A stretch of 64,000 nt of DNA from Streptomyces sp. JH34 (GCF_029428875.1 NZ_JAJSOO010000001.1:7215371-7279370); one strand, 5' to 3'. Positions 26,937-36,404 are shown, numbered from the stretch's first letter. Notes: generated by a model from the sequence alone, not told the origin. Translations and numbers: made by a program.

Positions 26937-27410
26937 ATGCGCCGGTGGCTCAGCCTGGGCAAGGACGCCGTCGACCACGTCCGGGCCGTCCTGCTCCAGC
27001 ACGGCTACGACGAGGTCGCCGAGGACTACGCCTCGCCGCCGGCGAAACCGAAGAGCGCCTGGCCGTCGGGCGCGCCCGGCGCACCCGACGGGAACGCGTT
27101 CGCAGCGGATCCCGCACGCCCCAGCACCACCATCGAGCAGCCCCTCAATGGCCTTCCGACGACGTCCTCTCATCGGATGCGCGGCGCCCCGGCCCCGGTT
27201 TCACATAGCTGGGGACGCGGCCGGAGAGGTCGTAGACGCGAGCGAGGTGTTGCTGCAGCCGGATGTGCCGGAACTGGTACACGGCACCAGCTTGCCGGAG
27301 CACCCCCCGGCGATAGGCGTCGTCCAGGAAGGCGGCGGTGTCCCACGGCAGCCTGCGCGTCAGCGGCAGCCAGAACCGGCCCACCGTCAGCCATTGCCCC
27401 CACGCCGTGA
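26937..27410 (+). CDS. Possible small protein, partly antisense to NACHT gene
   Basis: An ATG opens a frame beginning MRRWLSLGKDAVDHVRAVLL. The first 70 residues look coding, but the rest runs antisense through the 3' end of the NACHT gene and is probably not real protein. It may be a truncated gene. Low confidence. Confidence 0.25.
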   Translation: MRRWLSLGKDAVDHVRAVLLQHGYDEVAEDYASPPAKPKSAWPSGAPGAPDGNAFAADPARPSTTIEQPLNGLPTTSSHRMRGAPAPVSHSWGRGRRGRRRERGVAAAGCAGTGTRHQLAGAPPGDRRRPGRRRCPTAACASAAARTGPPSAIAPTP

Positions 27411-29718
27411 GTGCGAGCACGTACGCCGCCGAGCCGCCCAGCCCGCCGACCGCCCCCAGCAGCAGAGCCTCCTCCAGCGTCCACAACAGCGTCCAGGGCA
27501 GCACCTGCTGGAGCAGGCTGACGACGACATGGCCGCAGACAGCGAGTCCGGCAGTGACAGCGGCAGCAAGCACGAGGAACTGCCGAGTGGCGGTTGACCG
27601 GTTGACGGACAGCAGGCGCATCGGCGTGGCCGCGGCGGCGATGTCCACGGGTGCCTCGAAGGCTGCGACGAGTCCCACGGACAAGCCGGCCGTCAGACCG
27701 AAGATCAGTCCCAGGGCCAGCGTGTCCTGAATCGCCGCGTTGATCAGATCCGCGCGCGGGATGGTTCCGGCCAACGCGCGGAACATCGCGTTCGTCCAGG
27801 CGTGTGCGACGCCCAGTACAGAGCCGGCCAACAGCCCGACCCCGAAGCGCGTGAGGATCTCTCGAACCGGCCTGTGCTCGACCCGGGGAGCCACGGCCGC
27901 CAGCCTGAGTCGTACCTGGGTCGGAACGGCCACGGTACGGCCCACGGCGGCAAGTGCACAGTGCGCGAGACCGAAGACGACCGCGGAGCAGAGCCCGAAC
28001 ATCGCCACCTCGAGCATCGTCGACGTCTGCACTGTGGGCACGTACCCGAGAGAAACGGCGAAAAGTATCACAAGCCAGTTGGCCGCGAACATGCACAGAC
28101 CGCCCAGCAGCGCGGTGTGCAGGACGCGCATCGGCAGTCGTACGGACGCGCCGAGCCGCCACCAGGCAAGATCCCGACGCTCATGGGCACCGGTGGCCAG
28201 GCTGTGGGCGAGGTAGCCGAGCCAGCGTTCGGCTTGGTCAGGGTCGCGGTTGCGCCGTCCCGGGGCGGGGTCGGCCCGTTCGGGGGTGCGGTGCCGGTAG
28301 ACCGTGGGCACGAAATTCGCCAGCAGATGTTCCTCGATGTGGCGACCGGTGGGAAAGCGCGCAGTGTCGAGCAGTTCGACAGGGTCGTTACCGGGCACCT
28401 CGCTGTACATGGTCCTGGCCAGGGTCACCATCAGCGGTGTTCCCAGGACCTGTCCTAGCTGGCTGCTCGTCGGGGTGTCACGGGCCCGCAGTTCGTCCAG
28501 AACGGCACCCCACACCCCTGTGGCACCGCCGCTGCCCAGGGTTGCGCCGAGTCGGTCGGTCCGGGGCAGGTACGCGGCCAGATCCTCGACGGTCAGGTCG
28601 GCCAGTTCGATGCAGGCTGCCAGCACCAGAGGCGTGTGCACGTCGCGGACCGCTCGGGCGTACTCGTCCCGCCGACTGGTCAGGACCACCGGGTGGGACG
28701 TGGCGTTGAGTGCTTCCAGCGCAGGGCCGCGCAGGGCTTCGGCGAGCTCGTCGAAACCGTCCAGGACGGGCAGAATCAGATCGGAGTCGACGAGTTCGGC
28801 GGCCAGCGTCGCACCCTCGGGGGTCGTACGGGCCAGATGCGGGTGGTCCCGTAGAAGATGGTCGACCAGCAGGTCTCGCGGTGTGATGGTCAGCGGGTCC
28901 CAGGATCCGATGCTGAGAATCACCGGCACCCGGAGCGAAGAACTCGGGGCCGCGAGGAGATCGAGGACGAACCTGATGGCCAGGATGGACTTCCCCGAGC
29001 CGGCGCGACCGAGAATGACCAGTCGCTGCGACTCGACACTCCGATAGGTGTCGGCGACAGTCCGCAGGTCGCCGTTCAGGTCCAGATCCCGGGCAAGGAG
29101 TCCCGGCTGCAGGCGCTGGATGTTCTCCGGACGGTCCATCAGGACGGCGGGAGCCGGCTGGTATCGCACGGGTATGGGGAACGGGTCGTGGACGCGACGA
29201 TGTTTTTCCTCCCGCTGCCAGCGTCGGCCGACCTCGCGGGCCAGTGAGGCGGCGGCGTCGACGAGCGGGCCGGCCGGCGACGGCACGGCACGCTCGGGAA
29301 CGGGGAGCGGCGCGGCCGGTGCAGGTGGCCCCGGCTGGGTCCGCGGCTGAACGGCGGGTGCCGGTTCCCCCGGCTGACCGGTCGGCGCCGGCTCCTCGGG
29401 CTGAGCAGCGGGGGTCGGCTCTCCGCGCGTATCAACGGGTAGCAGCGCCTCGGCCGGATCGGCGAGGGCCGGCTGCCCGTCCAGGGTCGCGGTAAGCCGT
29501 TGCCATTCCTCCGGCTTCACGTTCAGGACTTCCGCCACCTTCTGCAACGTCCGCAGCCGGTGCTCGGGGAGCCTGCCGTTCTCCAGCCGGCCGATCGTGC
29601 TCACGCTCACCTCGGCCAGCTCCGCCAGCTGCTCCTGGGTGAGGCAGGCGCGTTTGCGCAGCTGACGCATACGCGTGCCTAACTCATTGGTCACTCCGGA
29701 CTCACTTTCCATGGGCAC
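27145..29718 (-). CDS. Membrane-anchored XRE-NACHT STAND ATPase
   Basis: This 857-aa fusion has, in order, an XRE helix-turn-helix (about residues 10-70, QEQLAELAEVSVSTIGRLEN), a Pro/Gln-rich linker (75-150), and a NACHT-type NTPase. The Walker A is GRAGSGKS near residue 240, the Walker B LILPVLDGFDE near 318 and sensor-like LTSRRDEYA near 350. At least five hydrophobic helices lie between about residues 545 and 790, followed by a short soluble tail. NACHT proteins are signal-transducing ATPases; several bacterial ones act in antiphage defence. A DNA-binding head on a membrane-embedded NACHT is unusual. Start is GTG at 29718 or ATG 6 nt downstream. Confidence 0.8.
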   Translation of the reverse strand: MPMESESGVTNELGTRMRQLRKRACLTQEQLAELAEVSVSTIGRLENGRLPEHRLRTLQKVAEVLNVKPEEWQRLTATLDGQPALADPAEALLPVDTRGEPTPAAQPEEPAPTGQPGEPAPAVQPRTQPGPPAPAAPLPVPERAVPSPAGPLVDAAASLAREVGRRWQREEKHRRVHDPFPIPVRYQPAPAVLMDRPENIQRLQPGLLARDLDLNGDLRTVADTYRSVESQRLVILGRAGSGKSILAIRFVLDLLAAPSSSLRVPVILSIGSWDPLTITPRDLLVDHLLRDHPHLARTTPEGATLAAELVDSDLILPVLDGFDELAEALRGPALEALNATSHPVVLTSRRDEYARAVRDVHTPLVLAACIELADLTVEDLAAYLPRTDRLGATLGSGGATGVWGAVLDELRARDTPTSSQLGQVLGTPLMVTLARTMYSEVPGNDPVELLDTARFPTGRHIEEHLLANFVPTVYRHRTPERADPAPGRRNRDPDQAERWLGYLAHSLATGAHERRDLAWWRLGASVRLPMRVLHTALLGGLCMFAANWLVILFAVSLGYVPTVQTSTMLEVAMFGLCSAVVFGLAHCALAAVGRTVAVPTQVRLRLAAVAPRVEHRPVREILTRFGVGLLAGSVLGVAHAWTNAMFRALAGTIPRADLINAAIQDTLALGLIFGLTAGLSVGLVAAFEAPVDIAAAATPMRLLSVNRSTATRQFLVLAAAVTAGLAVCGHVVVSLLQQVLPWTLLWTLEEALLLGAVGGLGGSAAYVLALTAWGQWLTVGRFWLPLTRRLPWDTAAFLDDAYRRGVLRQAGAVYQFRHIRLQQHLARVYDLSGRVPSYVKPGPGRRASDERTSSEGH

Positions 29719-29740
29719 CGGTACCGCCCGAGGGTATCGA

Positions 29741-29778
29741 GACGACCGGTCACGGATGACCGGTCACAGATGACCTCC
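29741..29778. promoter_or_regulatory. 14-bp direct repeats between divergent genes
   Basis: Two and a half copies of a 14-bp unit (GATGACCGGTCACG-like) lie 22 nt upstream of the NACHT start and about 95 nt upstream of the esterase start. Each full copy contains the palindrome GTGACCGGTCAC in near-perfect form. This is a candidate autoregulatory operator for the XRE head of the NACHT protein. Confidence 0.55.
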
Positions 29779-29873
29779 TCCTGACCTGCACATGCCCTGT
29801 TCTCCGGACCCGGTGGCCCGCATCGTGGTCGTGCCGACGGACCGTCGGTCACCTCGCACAAGGGAGTACCGGA

Positions 29874-30959
29874 TTGAGAACTCCATCAGCCCGCCACCGT
29901 CGCCTCGCCGGCGTCCTGTTGGCGGCACTGCTCCCGGCCGTGTCCGCGGGATCGGCCGCCTGGGCGGACACCCCGGCCGTCCCCGGCATCGACTTCAAGG
30001 ACGGCTTCGGCCTGAGCCAGGTCGCGGACGGCACCGAAGTACGCTCCAGCACCGACTTCACGATCACCGTCACCACGCCGGAAGTTGCCGGCCCGCACCG
30101 CATCCGGATCTTCCTGCCCAGCGGGTACGCCGACGATCCTGACCGGCGATGGCCGGTGACGTACTTCCTCCATGGAGGCGGCGGCAACGTGGACGATGCC
30201 GCCGCAGCCCCGGCCCTGCACTCCGACGCCATGATCACCGTGGTCCCCGACGGAGGCCTCAAGAGCTGGTACGCCGACTGGTACATGCAGAACACCGCCG
30301 TGGGGGCGGCCGACTGGGAGACCTTCCACCTCGAACAGGTCGTCCCCTACATCGACGCCAACCTGCGCACCCTCCCTGACCGCGAACACCGCGCAGTCAC
30401 CGGGCTGTCCATGGGCGGATCGGGTGCACTCCACTACGCCCAGGCCAGACCCGACCTCTTCGGCCACACCTCCTCCCTCTCCGGCGGAGTCGACTTCTCC
30501 ATGGCCACGGTCCGCGCCGCCGTACTCGCCACGGAGCTCAATCTCCCCGGCGCCTGGTGCGCGCTCAGCACCTCCAGCAGCCAGGGCTGCCCGAACTACG
30601 GACCGAACGTCGACAGCGACGCCGTCTTCGGCTCGCCGTACCCGGTCCTGGGCGCTGACCACCGCTGGAATGCGTACGACCCCGCCGCCCCTGCCAACCT
30701 GTCCAAGCTTCTGAACACCCAGGTCACCCTCTACACCGGGGACCAGGGCGTGATTGACGCCAACACAGCGACTGCCGCCCGCACGGTCAAGAACCGCTTG
30801 GACCAGCTCGGCATCCCCAGCCGGCTCGTCGACTACGGCAACGGCGCCTCCCTGTCCCCCCAGTGCGACGGCAGCCACACCTACGGGTGCTGGCGTCCTG
30901 CCTACGCGGACTACATCCCGCGCCTGGCGGCCGCCTTCGAAGCCGCCGCGAAGAACTGA
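29874..30959 (+). CDS. Secreted alpha/beta-hydrolase esterase
   Basis: This 361-aa protein starts at TTG after an AGGGAG site. A signal peptide (basic RHRR, hydrophobic LAGVLLAALLPAV, Ala-X-Ala near residue 31) directs export. The fold is that of the esterase D/antigen-85-like family: oxyanion loop HGGGG at 100-104 and nucleophile Ser179 in GLSMGG. A late Cys-bearing region ends near a His in DGSHTYGCW that could be the catalytic His. It hydrolyses esters outside the cell; substrate unknown. The serine hydrolase gene follows 58 nt later. Confidence 0.85.
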   Translation: MRTPSARHRRLAGVLLAALLPAVSAGSAAWADTPAVPGIDFKDGFGLSQVADGTEVRSSTDFTITVTTPEVAGPHRIRIFLPSGYADDPDRRWPVTYFLHGGGGNVDDAAAAPALHSDAMITVVPDGGLKSWYADWYMQNTAVGAADWETFHLEQVVPYIDANLRTLPDREHRAVTGLSMGGSGALHYAQARPDLFGHTSSLSGGVDFSMATVRAAVLATELNLPGAWCALSTSSSQGCPNYGPNVDSDAVFGSPYPVLGADHRWNAYDPAAPANLSKLLNTQVTLYTGDQGVIDANTATAARTVKNRLDQLGIPSRLVDYGNGASLSPQCDGSHTYGCWRPAYADYIPRLAAAFEAAAKN

Positions 30960-31017
30960 GCCGGCAGGACCGGCACAAACCCGACCGAGCGAGACCTCTC
31001 CGAGGAGCGGACACCGA

Positions 31018-32178
31018 ATGACCACCCGAAACGGTACGAAACTGGCCTCCGTCATCGGCGCCGTGTGCGCGACGGTACTGACGCTGTCCAGCTCAACGGC
31101 ACACGCCGCCACTGCCGAGTCCGACCACTCCGACACGCTTGCCGCGCTCAAGGCGTTCCAGGCGGCGGCGGGGCCCGGTGCCGCAGTCCACGCCGGAAAC
31201 GGCAGCGAATCCTGGACCGTGTCGGCGGGTACGGGAACCGTCAACGCCAACCGGCCCATCAAGGCCGACGAACACATCCGTATCGGCAGTCAGACCAAGA
31301 CCTTCACAGCGGTGGTGGTGCTGCAGCTGGCCGAGGAGGGCCGCGTCTCCCTGGACGCGCCGATCGATGACTACCTGCCCGGTGTCGTCGCCGGCAACGG
31401 CTACGACGGCACTCGCATCACCGTGCGCCATCTGATGCAGCACACCGGCGGTCTCGGCGCCTACTCCCCGTCCCCCGGGCTGAAGACGCCTCCGTCGAAC
31501 CCGGACGGCACCTTCAGCCTGTCGGCGGTGGTGCGGTACGCGCTGGACGCCTCGCCTCCGGTCTCAGCCCCCGGTGAAGGATTCACCTACTCCAACACGG
31601 ACTACTACATCCTCGGAATGCTCATCGAGAAGCTGACGGGGCAGCCGGTGCACAAGGCCGTGACCGATCGCGTCATCGAACCGCTCGGTCTGCCCCACAC
31701 CCTCTTCCCCGCACCCGGTGACCGCGCCCTGCCCACGCCGGCCGTCAACGGCTACCACGGCGTCCGGGTGGGCTCCTTCTACCTGTGGGTGCCGGCAGTC
31801 ACGTACGACCCCTCGCTGTACAGCAGCGCGGGATCCATGATCTCCACGCTGGAGGACATGAGCGCGTTCTACCAGGCGCTGGCCACCGGAAAGGTCCTTA
31901 CCGATAAGAGCCTTGCCGAGATGCGCACAGTGCGGCAGGTGGGCACCGACACGGGCTACGGCCTGGGCCTCCAGACGTTCGATCCCTCCTGCGGCGGTAC
32001 GGCACGCGGCCACTCCGGCGGTGTCCCGGGCTACCAGACCTTCACCCTGACCATGGACGACGGCCGCTACGTCTCCCTCGTCACCAACGTGCTGGTGCAG
32101 GTCGGCCAGCGCCCGGACGCGCAGCTACGGCAGCTGCTGGACACGGCGCTGTGCGAGGACGCACCACAGCGCGACTGA
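31018..32178 (+). CDS. Secreted serine hydrolase (class C beta-lactamase/DD-peptidase fold)
   Basis: This 386-aa protein starts at ATG after a GAGGAGCGG site. A signal peptide ends near AHAATA (residue 33). The family triad motifs are S91-Q-T-K94, Y-S-N near residue 198 and H-S-G-G near 338. It probably acts as a D-alanyl-D-alanine carboxypeptidase, a D-aminopeptidase or an esterase on the cell surface. A classical beta-lactamase role is less likely because the KTG box is replaced by HSGG. Confidence 0.88.
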   Translation: MTTRNGTKLASVIGAVCATVLTLSSSTAHAATAESDHSDTLAALKAFQAAAGPGAAVHAGNGSESWTVSAGTGTVNANRPIKADEHIRIGSQTKTFTAVVVLQLAEEGRVSLDAPIDDYLPGVVAGNGYDGTRITVRHLMQHTGGLGAYSPSPGLKTPPSNPDGTFSLSAVVRYALDASPPVSAPGEGFTYSNTDYYILGMLIEKLTGQPVHKAVTDRVIEPLGLPHTLFPAPGDRALPTPAVNGYHGVRVGSFYLWVPAVTYDPSLYSSAGSMISTLEDMSAFYQALATGKVLTDKSLAEMRTVRQVGTDTGYGLGLQTFDPSCGGTARGHSGGVPGYQTFTLTMDDGRYVSLVTNVLVQVGQRPDAQLRQLLDTALCEDAPQRD

Positions 32179-32231
32179 CGACGCCGGCACACAGCGTCCC
32201 CGTGCGGTGTCCTCTCACCGCACCGTCTGAC

Positions 32232-32307
32232 GTGGCCGGTGTGTGCGTCGTGTAGGCCCCGTCTCCTGGGACGCGGCCGACGCAACAGGGGAGCGCACAC
32301 CGGCCAC
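32232..32307. terminator. Inverted repeat after the hydrolase genes
   Basis: GTGGCCGGTGTG at 32232-32243 pairs perfectly with CACACCGGCCAC at 32296-32307, enclosing a GC-rich loop of about 52 nt. Position after the hydrolase gene suits a terminator or processed 3' structure. Confidence 0.4.
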
Positions 32308-32434
32308 CCGTCCAGCACCCTTCTCCCTCTACTTGCTTACGAGCGCGCCCTCCAGACCGGCTCTTCGTACGCCGGCGATCGGTGGTCACGCACTCCTCCC
32401 TCGTCCCTATGTCCCACGGCACCGAGGAGTTGAC

Positions 32435-32659
32435 ATGGCACACCGGTACCGGTGCGGCGAATGCAGGTTCGCCACCCGGTGGACCACCGAATCCGAGGTC
32501 GGCGATCTGGCGGCTGCTCACTACGCCGAGAACCACCCCCGACTCGCACTCGGCGGCATCGTCGAGGTCAACCAGAAGAACCCCCACTCCCGCGGGTGGC
32601 TGCCGATGCTCGGGATCGCGTTCCTCTTGCTGGTGATTGTCGCCACCTGCCAGTGGTAG
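32435..32659 (+). CDS. Small zinc-ribbon protein with C-terminal anchor
   Basis: This 74-aa protein begins MAHRYRCGECRFATRW, with a CxxC knuckle; HYAENHPR carries the likely other zinc ligands. A single hydrophobic C-terminal helix (residues 53-72) follows. A CGAGGAG site lies 9 nt before the ATG. It is a C2H2-like knuckle on a membrane tail; function unknown. Confidence 0.7.
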   Translation: MAHRYRCGECRFATRWTTESEVGDLAAAHYAENHPRLALGGIVEVNQKNPHSRGWLPMLGIAFLLLVIVATCQW

Positions 32660-32863
32660 GCCGCCGGCAGCCCGAGCGACCGGCGTCGTGACGGGTCGCA
32701 CCCCCCAGTACGAGGCCGCCGGCCGCCGCGTCCGCGGACACGCATCCCGGGCCCCACCAGCAGCACCCTCGCTCGCCACACGGTCTGCAAACGCGCACTG
32801 GAGAACGCCCAGTGAGAACGCGCTCCCAGGACTTCAGCCGGACACACGAAAGGTCACACTGCC

Positions 32864-35131
32864 ATGGCGGACGACAGCACCCCTCGTCTCACGCACCAAC
32901 CGGACACAGCGCAGGCACCGAACGGTCCGGTGAGGCCGAGCCCGGCGGCAGATCCGACAGCGCCCCCTCCGGTACCGCCCCCTCCGCCCGCGATGCCGGG
33001 GAGGACGCCCAACGCCTCGTCCAACCCGTGGTTCTCCGTACCAGGGCTGCTACGGGCCCGCCCCAGCCGTGGGCGGGCCGTCTTCCTGGGCGGTCTCACG
33101 GTGCTCGTTCTCGCCCTGATCGGCGGACTTCTGTCGCTCACCTCCTCTTCCTCCGACTCCAAGGAGACGCAGGCCGCGCACCGTGACCTGCGACCGTTCA
33201 GGGAAGCCGTCGACGACCTGGCCACAGCGCCGGGGTTGCGCTACAAGGACACCTCGTCCTTCGGCATCACCGAGAACGAGATCAGCGTCACCGCGAGCGG
33301 CAGCCAGTTCGGCAGCACGTCGTCCGGTCGGAACGACCACGGGCGGGACGTACTGCGCATAGGCGGCAAGACGTTCATGCGGTGGCAGCACGACCCCGCC
33401 CCCAAAGAGGACCTGAAGGCAGGCGCGAAGGCCCCGCCCAGCGAGTGGACCGTGGGACTGGACGACGGATCGAAACTCGTGGACGAGGCGCTGGCGCGTA
33501 CCGTCGCCCCGCCGAAGCTGGCCGCCGTGCTGGACAAGGCCCTGACCGACATGGAGAAGTCACCGCCGGCAAAGGGCTCCGGGCCCTCGAACTCGTCAGG
33601 GCAGCGTCCGTCGAACGTGAACGGAACACCCGCACTCGGCGTCGAAACCTCGGCGGGACGCCTGCTGGTGACCAAGGCCGCACCGCATCGCGTACTGCGC
33701 CTGGAGGCGTACGACCTCCGTGAAGGCCTCTCCGACATGAGGGAACAGATCGAGAAAGGAGAAGTGCCTGAAGCTCGCCCGAGGGTGACCACGGGTCCAT
33801 TGGCATCCGGCGACGGCGAGGGAATGGACCTGACCCCGATCCTCGCCGACGCCGCCGACAAGATGTTCGACACCCTGGTCGAGTACGCCGACCAGCTCAA
33901 GGACGCTACCGACCGGGGTATTTCCTTCATCCTGGACGGCGCGGGAGAGATGGACTGCAGCCCGTCGGGCTGCACCGCCACCCAGAACTTCACCGGCTCG
34001 GTCAGCTCCATCGCGCGGAAGGAACGCGTCACCAAGGGCGAAGTCACCGCGGTGATGAGCGCCACGTTCTCCATCGACGGCAAACCCGCCGGCGAGTGCA
34101 CCAGCCCGCAACGCACCTTCCCCATCCGCGGCAACAACGTCTCAGGCACCCTGAAATGCTCCAACCCGGCAGCCGGACCGCTCTACGCCTCGGTCGCGGC
34201 CCGCGTACAGGCACAAGCCCAAGCCGACGCCGATCGCTGCGGCTGCAAGGTCCGCCTCACCTACCCGCTCCGCGCCAGCACCCTGATCGACGCCCGCGCG
34301 CTCGCCAAGGTCGAGGCGCGGAAACTCGCCGACCGCGCGAGGGGGGAACGCGACGCCGCGACCTGCGCCAAGCCCCACAGCTTCCCGTCCGGCACCCCCG
34401 TGCTGCTCGCCGACGGCACCACCCGAGCCATCGAGGAAATACGTATCGGGGACCGGGTCGCCGCCAGCGATCCGCACGCAGGGCTGACCGCCACGCGGCC
34501 GGTGACCAACACCTTCACGACTGAGGGCGACAAGGACTTCACCCGGCTCACCGTCACCACCGACCACGGGCCGGCCACGATCACGGCCACGGACAACCAC
34601 CCGTTCTGGCTGGAGGAAGACCAGAGGTGGAAGGAAGCCGGTGACCTCCGGGTCGGCGACACACTGCGCACCCCGAACGACGCCGGCGTGGCCGTTACCG
34701 AAGTCCGTGATCAGCGGGGCCCGCAACGCACACACGACCTCACCGTCAATGGCCTGCATACGTACTATGTGCTGGCGGGCCCCACTCCGGTCCTCGTCCA
34801 CAATTATCCTTCAGGTGGCGATGATGCCGCTGAAGAGCTGATTCGGATGCGGCACTACACGAATTCCCGGGGCAAGGCAGGAATCATCCAGAGTAAGGTC
34901 ATCAGAGCGAGTGACCAGAACAAGGTCTTCCTCGTTCCAGCTAAGGGAAAGCCTATGAGTCCGCGTGACGCCGAGCGCACGCTGGGGATCGGTCGAGGCA
35001 GGGGGAATCACGTGCTCGAATTCGACGTCCCGGCTGGCCGGGTTCAGTCGAGATGCAATTCGAAGATGGGTATCACCGAATGGGTTGCTGATGGCGATCT
35101 AGCGGTCGAGAACATTCAGGTAAAAAGGTGA
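32864..35131 (+). CDS. Polymorphic toxin: membrane anchor, Hint domain, HYD1-like ART tip
   Basis: This 755-aa protein has a Pro-rich cytoplasmic start (1-60), one membrane helix (about 72-92) and an extracytoplasmic region (95-505). A PT-Hint autoprocessing domain spans about 507-647 (SFPSGTPVLLADGTT, NHPFWLEED, HDLTVNGLHTYYVLAGPTPV, ending LVHN). The variable tip (648-755) begins MRHYTNSRGKAGIIQSKVI, resembling the HYD1-signature ADP-ribosyltransferase toxin family (Tox-ART-HYD1). G+C falls right after the Hint end, showing the tip was swapped in. The Hint likely releases the tip on the outside; the target is unknown. The following gene overlaps by GTGA and is the likely immunity gene. Confidence 0.85.
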   Translation: MADDSTPRLTHQPDTAQAPNGPVRPSPAADPTAPPPVPPPPPAMPGRTPNASSNPWFSVPGLLRARPSRGRAVFLGGLTVLVLALIGGLLSLTSSSSDSKETQAAHRDLRPFREAVDDLATAPGLRYKDTSSFGITENEISVTASGSQFGSTSSGRNDHGRDVLRIGGKTFMRWQHDPAPKEDLKAGAKAPPSEWTVGLDDGSKLVDEALARTVAPPKLAAVLDKALTDMEKSPPAKGSGPSNSSGQRPSNVNGTPALGVETSAGRLLVTKAAPHRVLRLEAYDLREGLSDMREQIEKGEVPEARPRVTTGPLASGDGEGMDLTPILADAADKMFDTLVEYADQLKDATDRGISFILDGAGEMDCSPSGCTATQNFTGSVSSIARKERVTKGEVTAVMSATFSIDGKPAGECTSPQRTFPIRGNNVSGTLKCSNPAAGPLYASVAARVQAQAQADADRCGCKVRLTYPLRASTLIDARALAKVEARKLADRARGERDAATCAKPHSFPSGTPVLLADGTTRAIEEIRIGDRVAASDPHAGLTATRPVTNTFTTEGDKDFTRLTVTTDHGPATITATDNHPFWLEEDQRWKEAGDLRVGDTLRTPNDAGVAVTEVRDQRGPQRTHDLTVNGLHTYYVLAGPTPVLVHNYPSGGDDAAEELIRMRHYTNSRGKAGIIQSKVIRASDQNKVFLVPAKGKPMSPRDAERTLGIGRGRGNHVLEFDVPAGRVQSRCNSKMGITEWVADGDLAVENIQVKR

Positions 35132-35406
35132 CGGACGTGACCCAGAGCATCCCAGTAGAGCTGGCGGGATTCACCGATTTGTTCCGGGATTTGGAGGAGT
35201 ACGTAGTTTCTCTGGATCGGGTGCTGTCACGTATTGGGGCAGGAGAAGACCACCACATTCTCCTTGAGTATGTGGTGGAGTACGGCCTCCCTGCGCGACT
35301 GGCTCGAGCCCGTGAATTTGTGGGTGACTCCCTGGAGAAGGTCATCGGAGCGGAGGCTCTGGAGGAAATCGCCGAACAGGTAGACGGGTACAGAGGTCGA
35401 AATTGA
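35128..35406 (+). CDS. Putative immunity protein for the HYD1-type toxin
   Basis: This 92-aa acidic, helical protein starts at GTG overlapping the toxin stop. It shares the lower G+C of the toxin tip, so the pair was probably acquired together. Its size, acidity and coupling are typical of immunity proteins that neutralise a cognate ADP-ribosyltransferase tip. The family is not recognised by motif; the role comes from context. Confidence 0.75.
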   Translation: MTDVTQSIPVELAGFTDLFRDLEEYVVSLDRVLSRIGAGEDHHILLEYVVEYGLPARLARAREFVGDSLEKVIGAEALEEIAEQVDGYRGRN

Positions 35407-35519
35407 GGCGTTAGCCTCGTTGGGACTTTGACGAACTCAGGAGGCCCAACAGTCGCAGTGCTGGTGAGCCTTCCCTGGTTTCAGAATGCGATCATCCACC
35501 GTCGGACGGTACTGGCGCT

Positions 35520-35561
35520 GACACTTACGACCTCACCGTCGGCGGCCGGTACACGTACTAG
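35520..35561 (+). pseudogene. Leftover Hint-domain C-terminal fragment
   Basis: The 14-codon stretch DTYDLTVGGRYTY followed by a stop matches the HDLTVNGLHTYYVLAG block near the end of the Hint domain of the upstream toxin gene. It lies just after the immunity gene. This is what tip replacement leaves behind: the end of an older Hint-tip cassette displaced by the present one. Confidence 0.6.
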
Positions 35562-35601
35562 GCGGTTTCTAGGGAATCGTCGCAACACGTGGTTGGTTGT
35601 G

Positions 35602-36340
35602 TCAGGCGGCGAGTAATTTATGCAGGCGCTCGGCTGGATTTTCCCAGCCGAGCGTTTTGCGTGGGCGGCCGATGAGCTCGGCAGCAACGGCAGCCAGGTG
35701 CTCGCGGGTGTGGACGGACAGGTCGGTGCCCTTGGGGGAGAGCGTCAAAATGCGAGGGCAGACTCTGCACGGTCTTCACCAGCGCGTCGCGCATGTGCTC
35801 GGCGTCGCGGCCGTCCGGCAGGTGTACCAGCATCACGTAGCGGGTGGCGCGTTCGACGAGAGTATCGATTGCGCAGCCGTTGTCCTTTCCGATGATGAGG
35901 TCGCCCCCCAGTGGCCGGGCACCGCCCGGTCCTCCGCCTCGGCCGGTCGTTCACTGATCACGACCATCGGGTGGCTGTAGCGCGGCTGCCGACTGGCCGC
36001 CTGTCGCTGGGGCCAGCGACGTGTTCGCCCCGAGCGCAGGGCGCGGGCCACTTCACGGCGTAGTCGCCGCGGCCCTGGACATAGAGGGCGGCCTGGCAGA
36101 CCGTCTCGTGAATCACGTACATCTCCGGCCGCCCGGGGAATTGTGCACGCAGAGCGTTGCAGATCCGCTCCGGGCTCCACCGCAGGGACAGGTGATGCTG
36201 GATGAAGTCCCGCAGTGCGGCATTCTGCGCGATCTTGCCCACCTTGGGGCGGCGTCGGCGGGCGTCGGCGCGGGCGCTGGACGACCATCTCAGAGAAGAA
36301 CGGGAGCTCCTCGATGCCATATTCCACCAGCACATGCCTC
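35602..36340 (-). pseudogene. Decayed IS30-family transposase
   Basis: Minus-strand fragments in several frames rebuild an IS30 transposase: SLRWSPERICNALRAQFPGR, then YVQGRGDYAVK with a frameshift, GHWG for the catalytic GHWEGDLIIG block, MMLVHLPDGRDAEHMRDALV, and a final NARLGKSSRAPA region instead of KTLGWENPAERLHKLLAA. Frameshifts and an internal deletion remove parts of the catalytic core. Confidence 0.75.
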
Positions 36341-36404
36341 ACACGGATCTCCCGGAGTTCGAGCCCTGGTACCCGCCGTTCGGGGGCATGACCCAGCAGC
36401 CTGT

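Noticed and set aside
31018..32178. Beta-lactamase resistance gene
   Set aside because: SxxK and YSN are present but KTG is replaced by HSGG; a carboxypeptidase or esterase is more likely.
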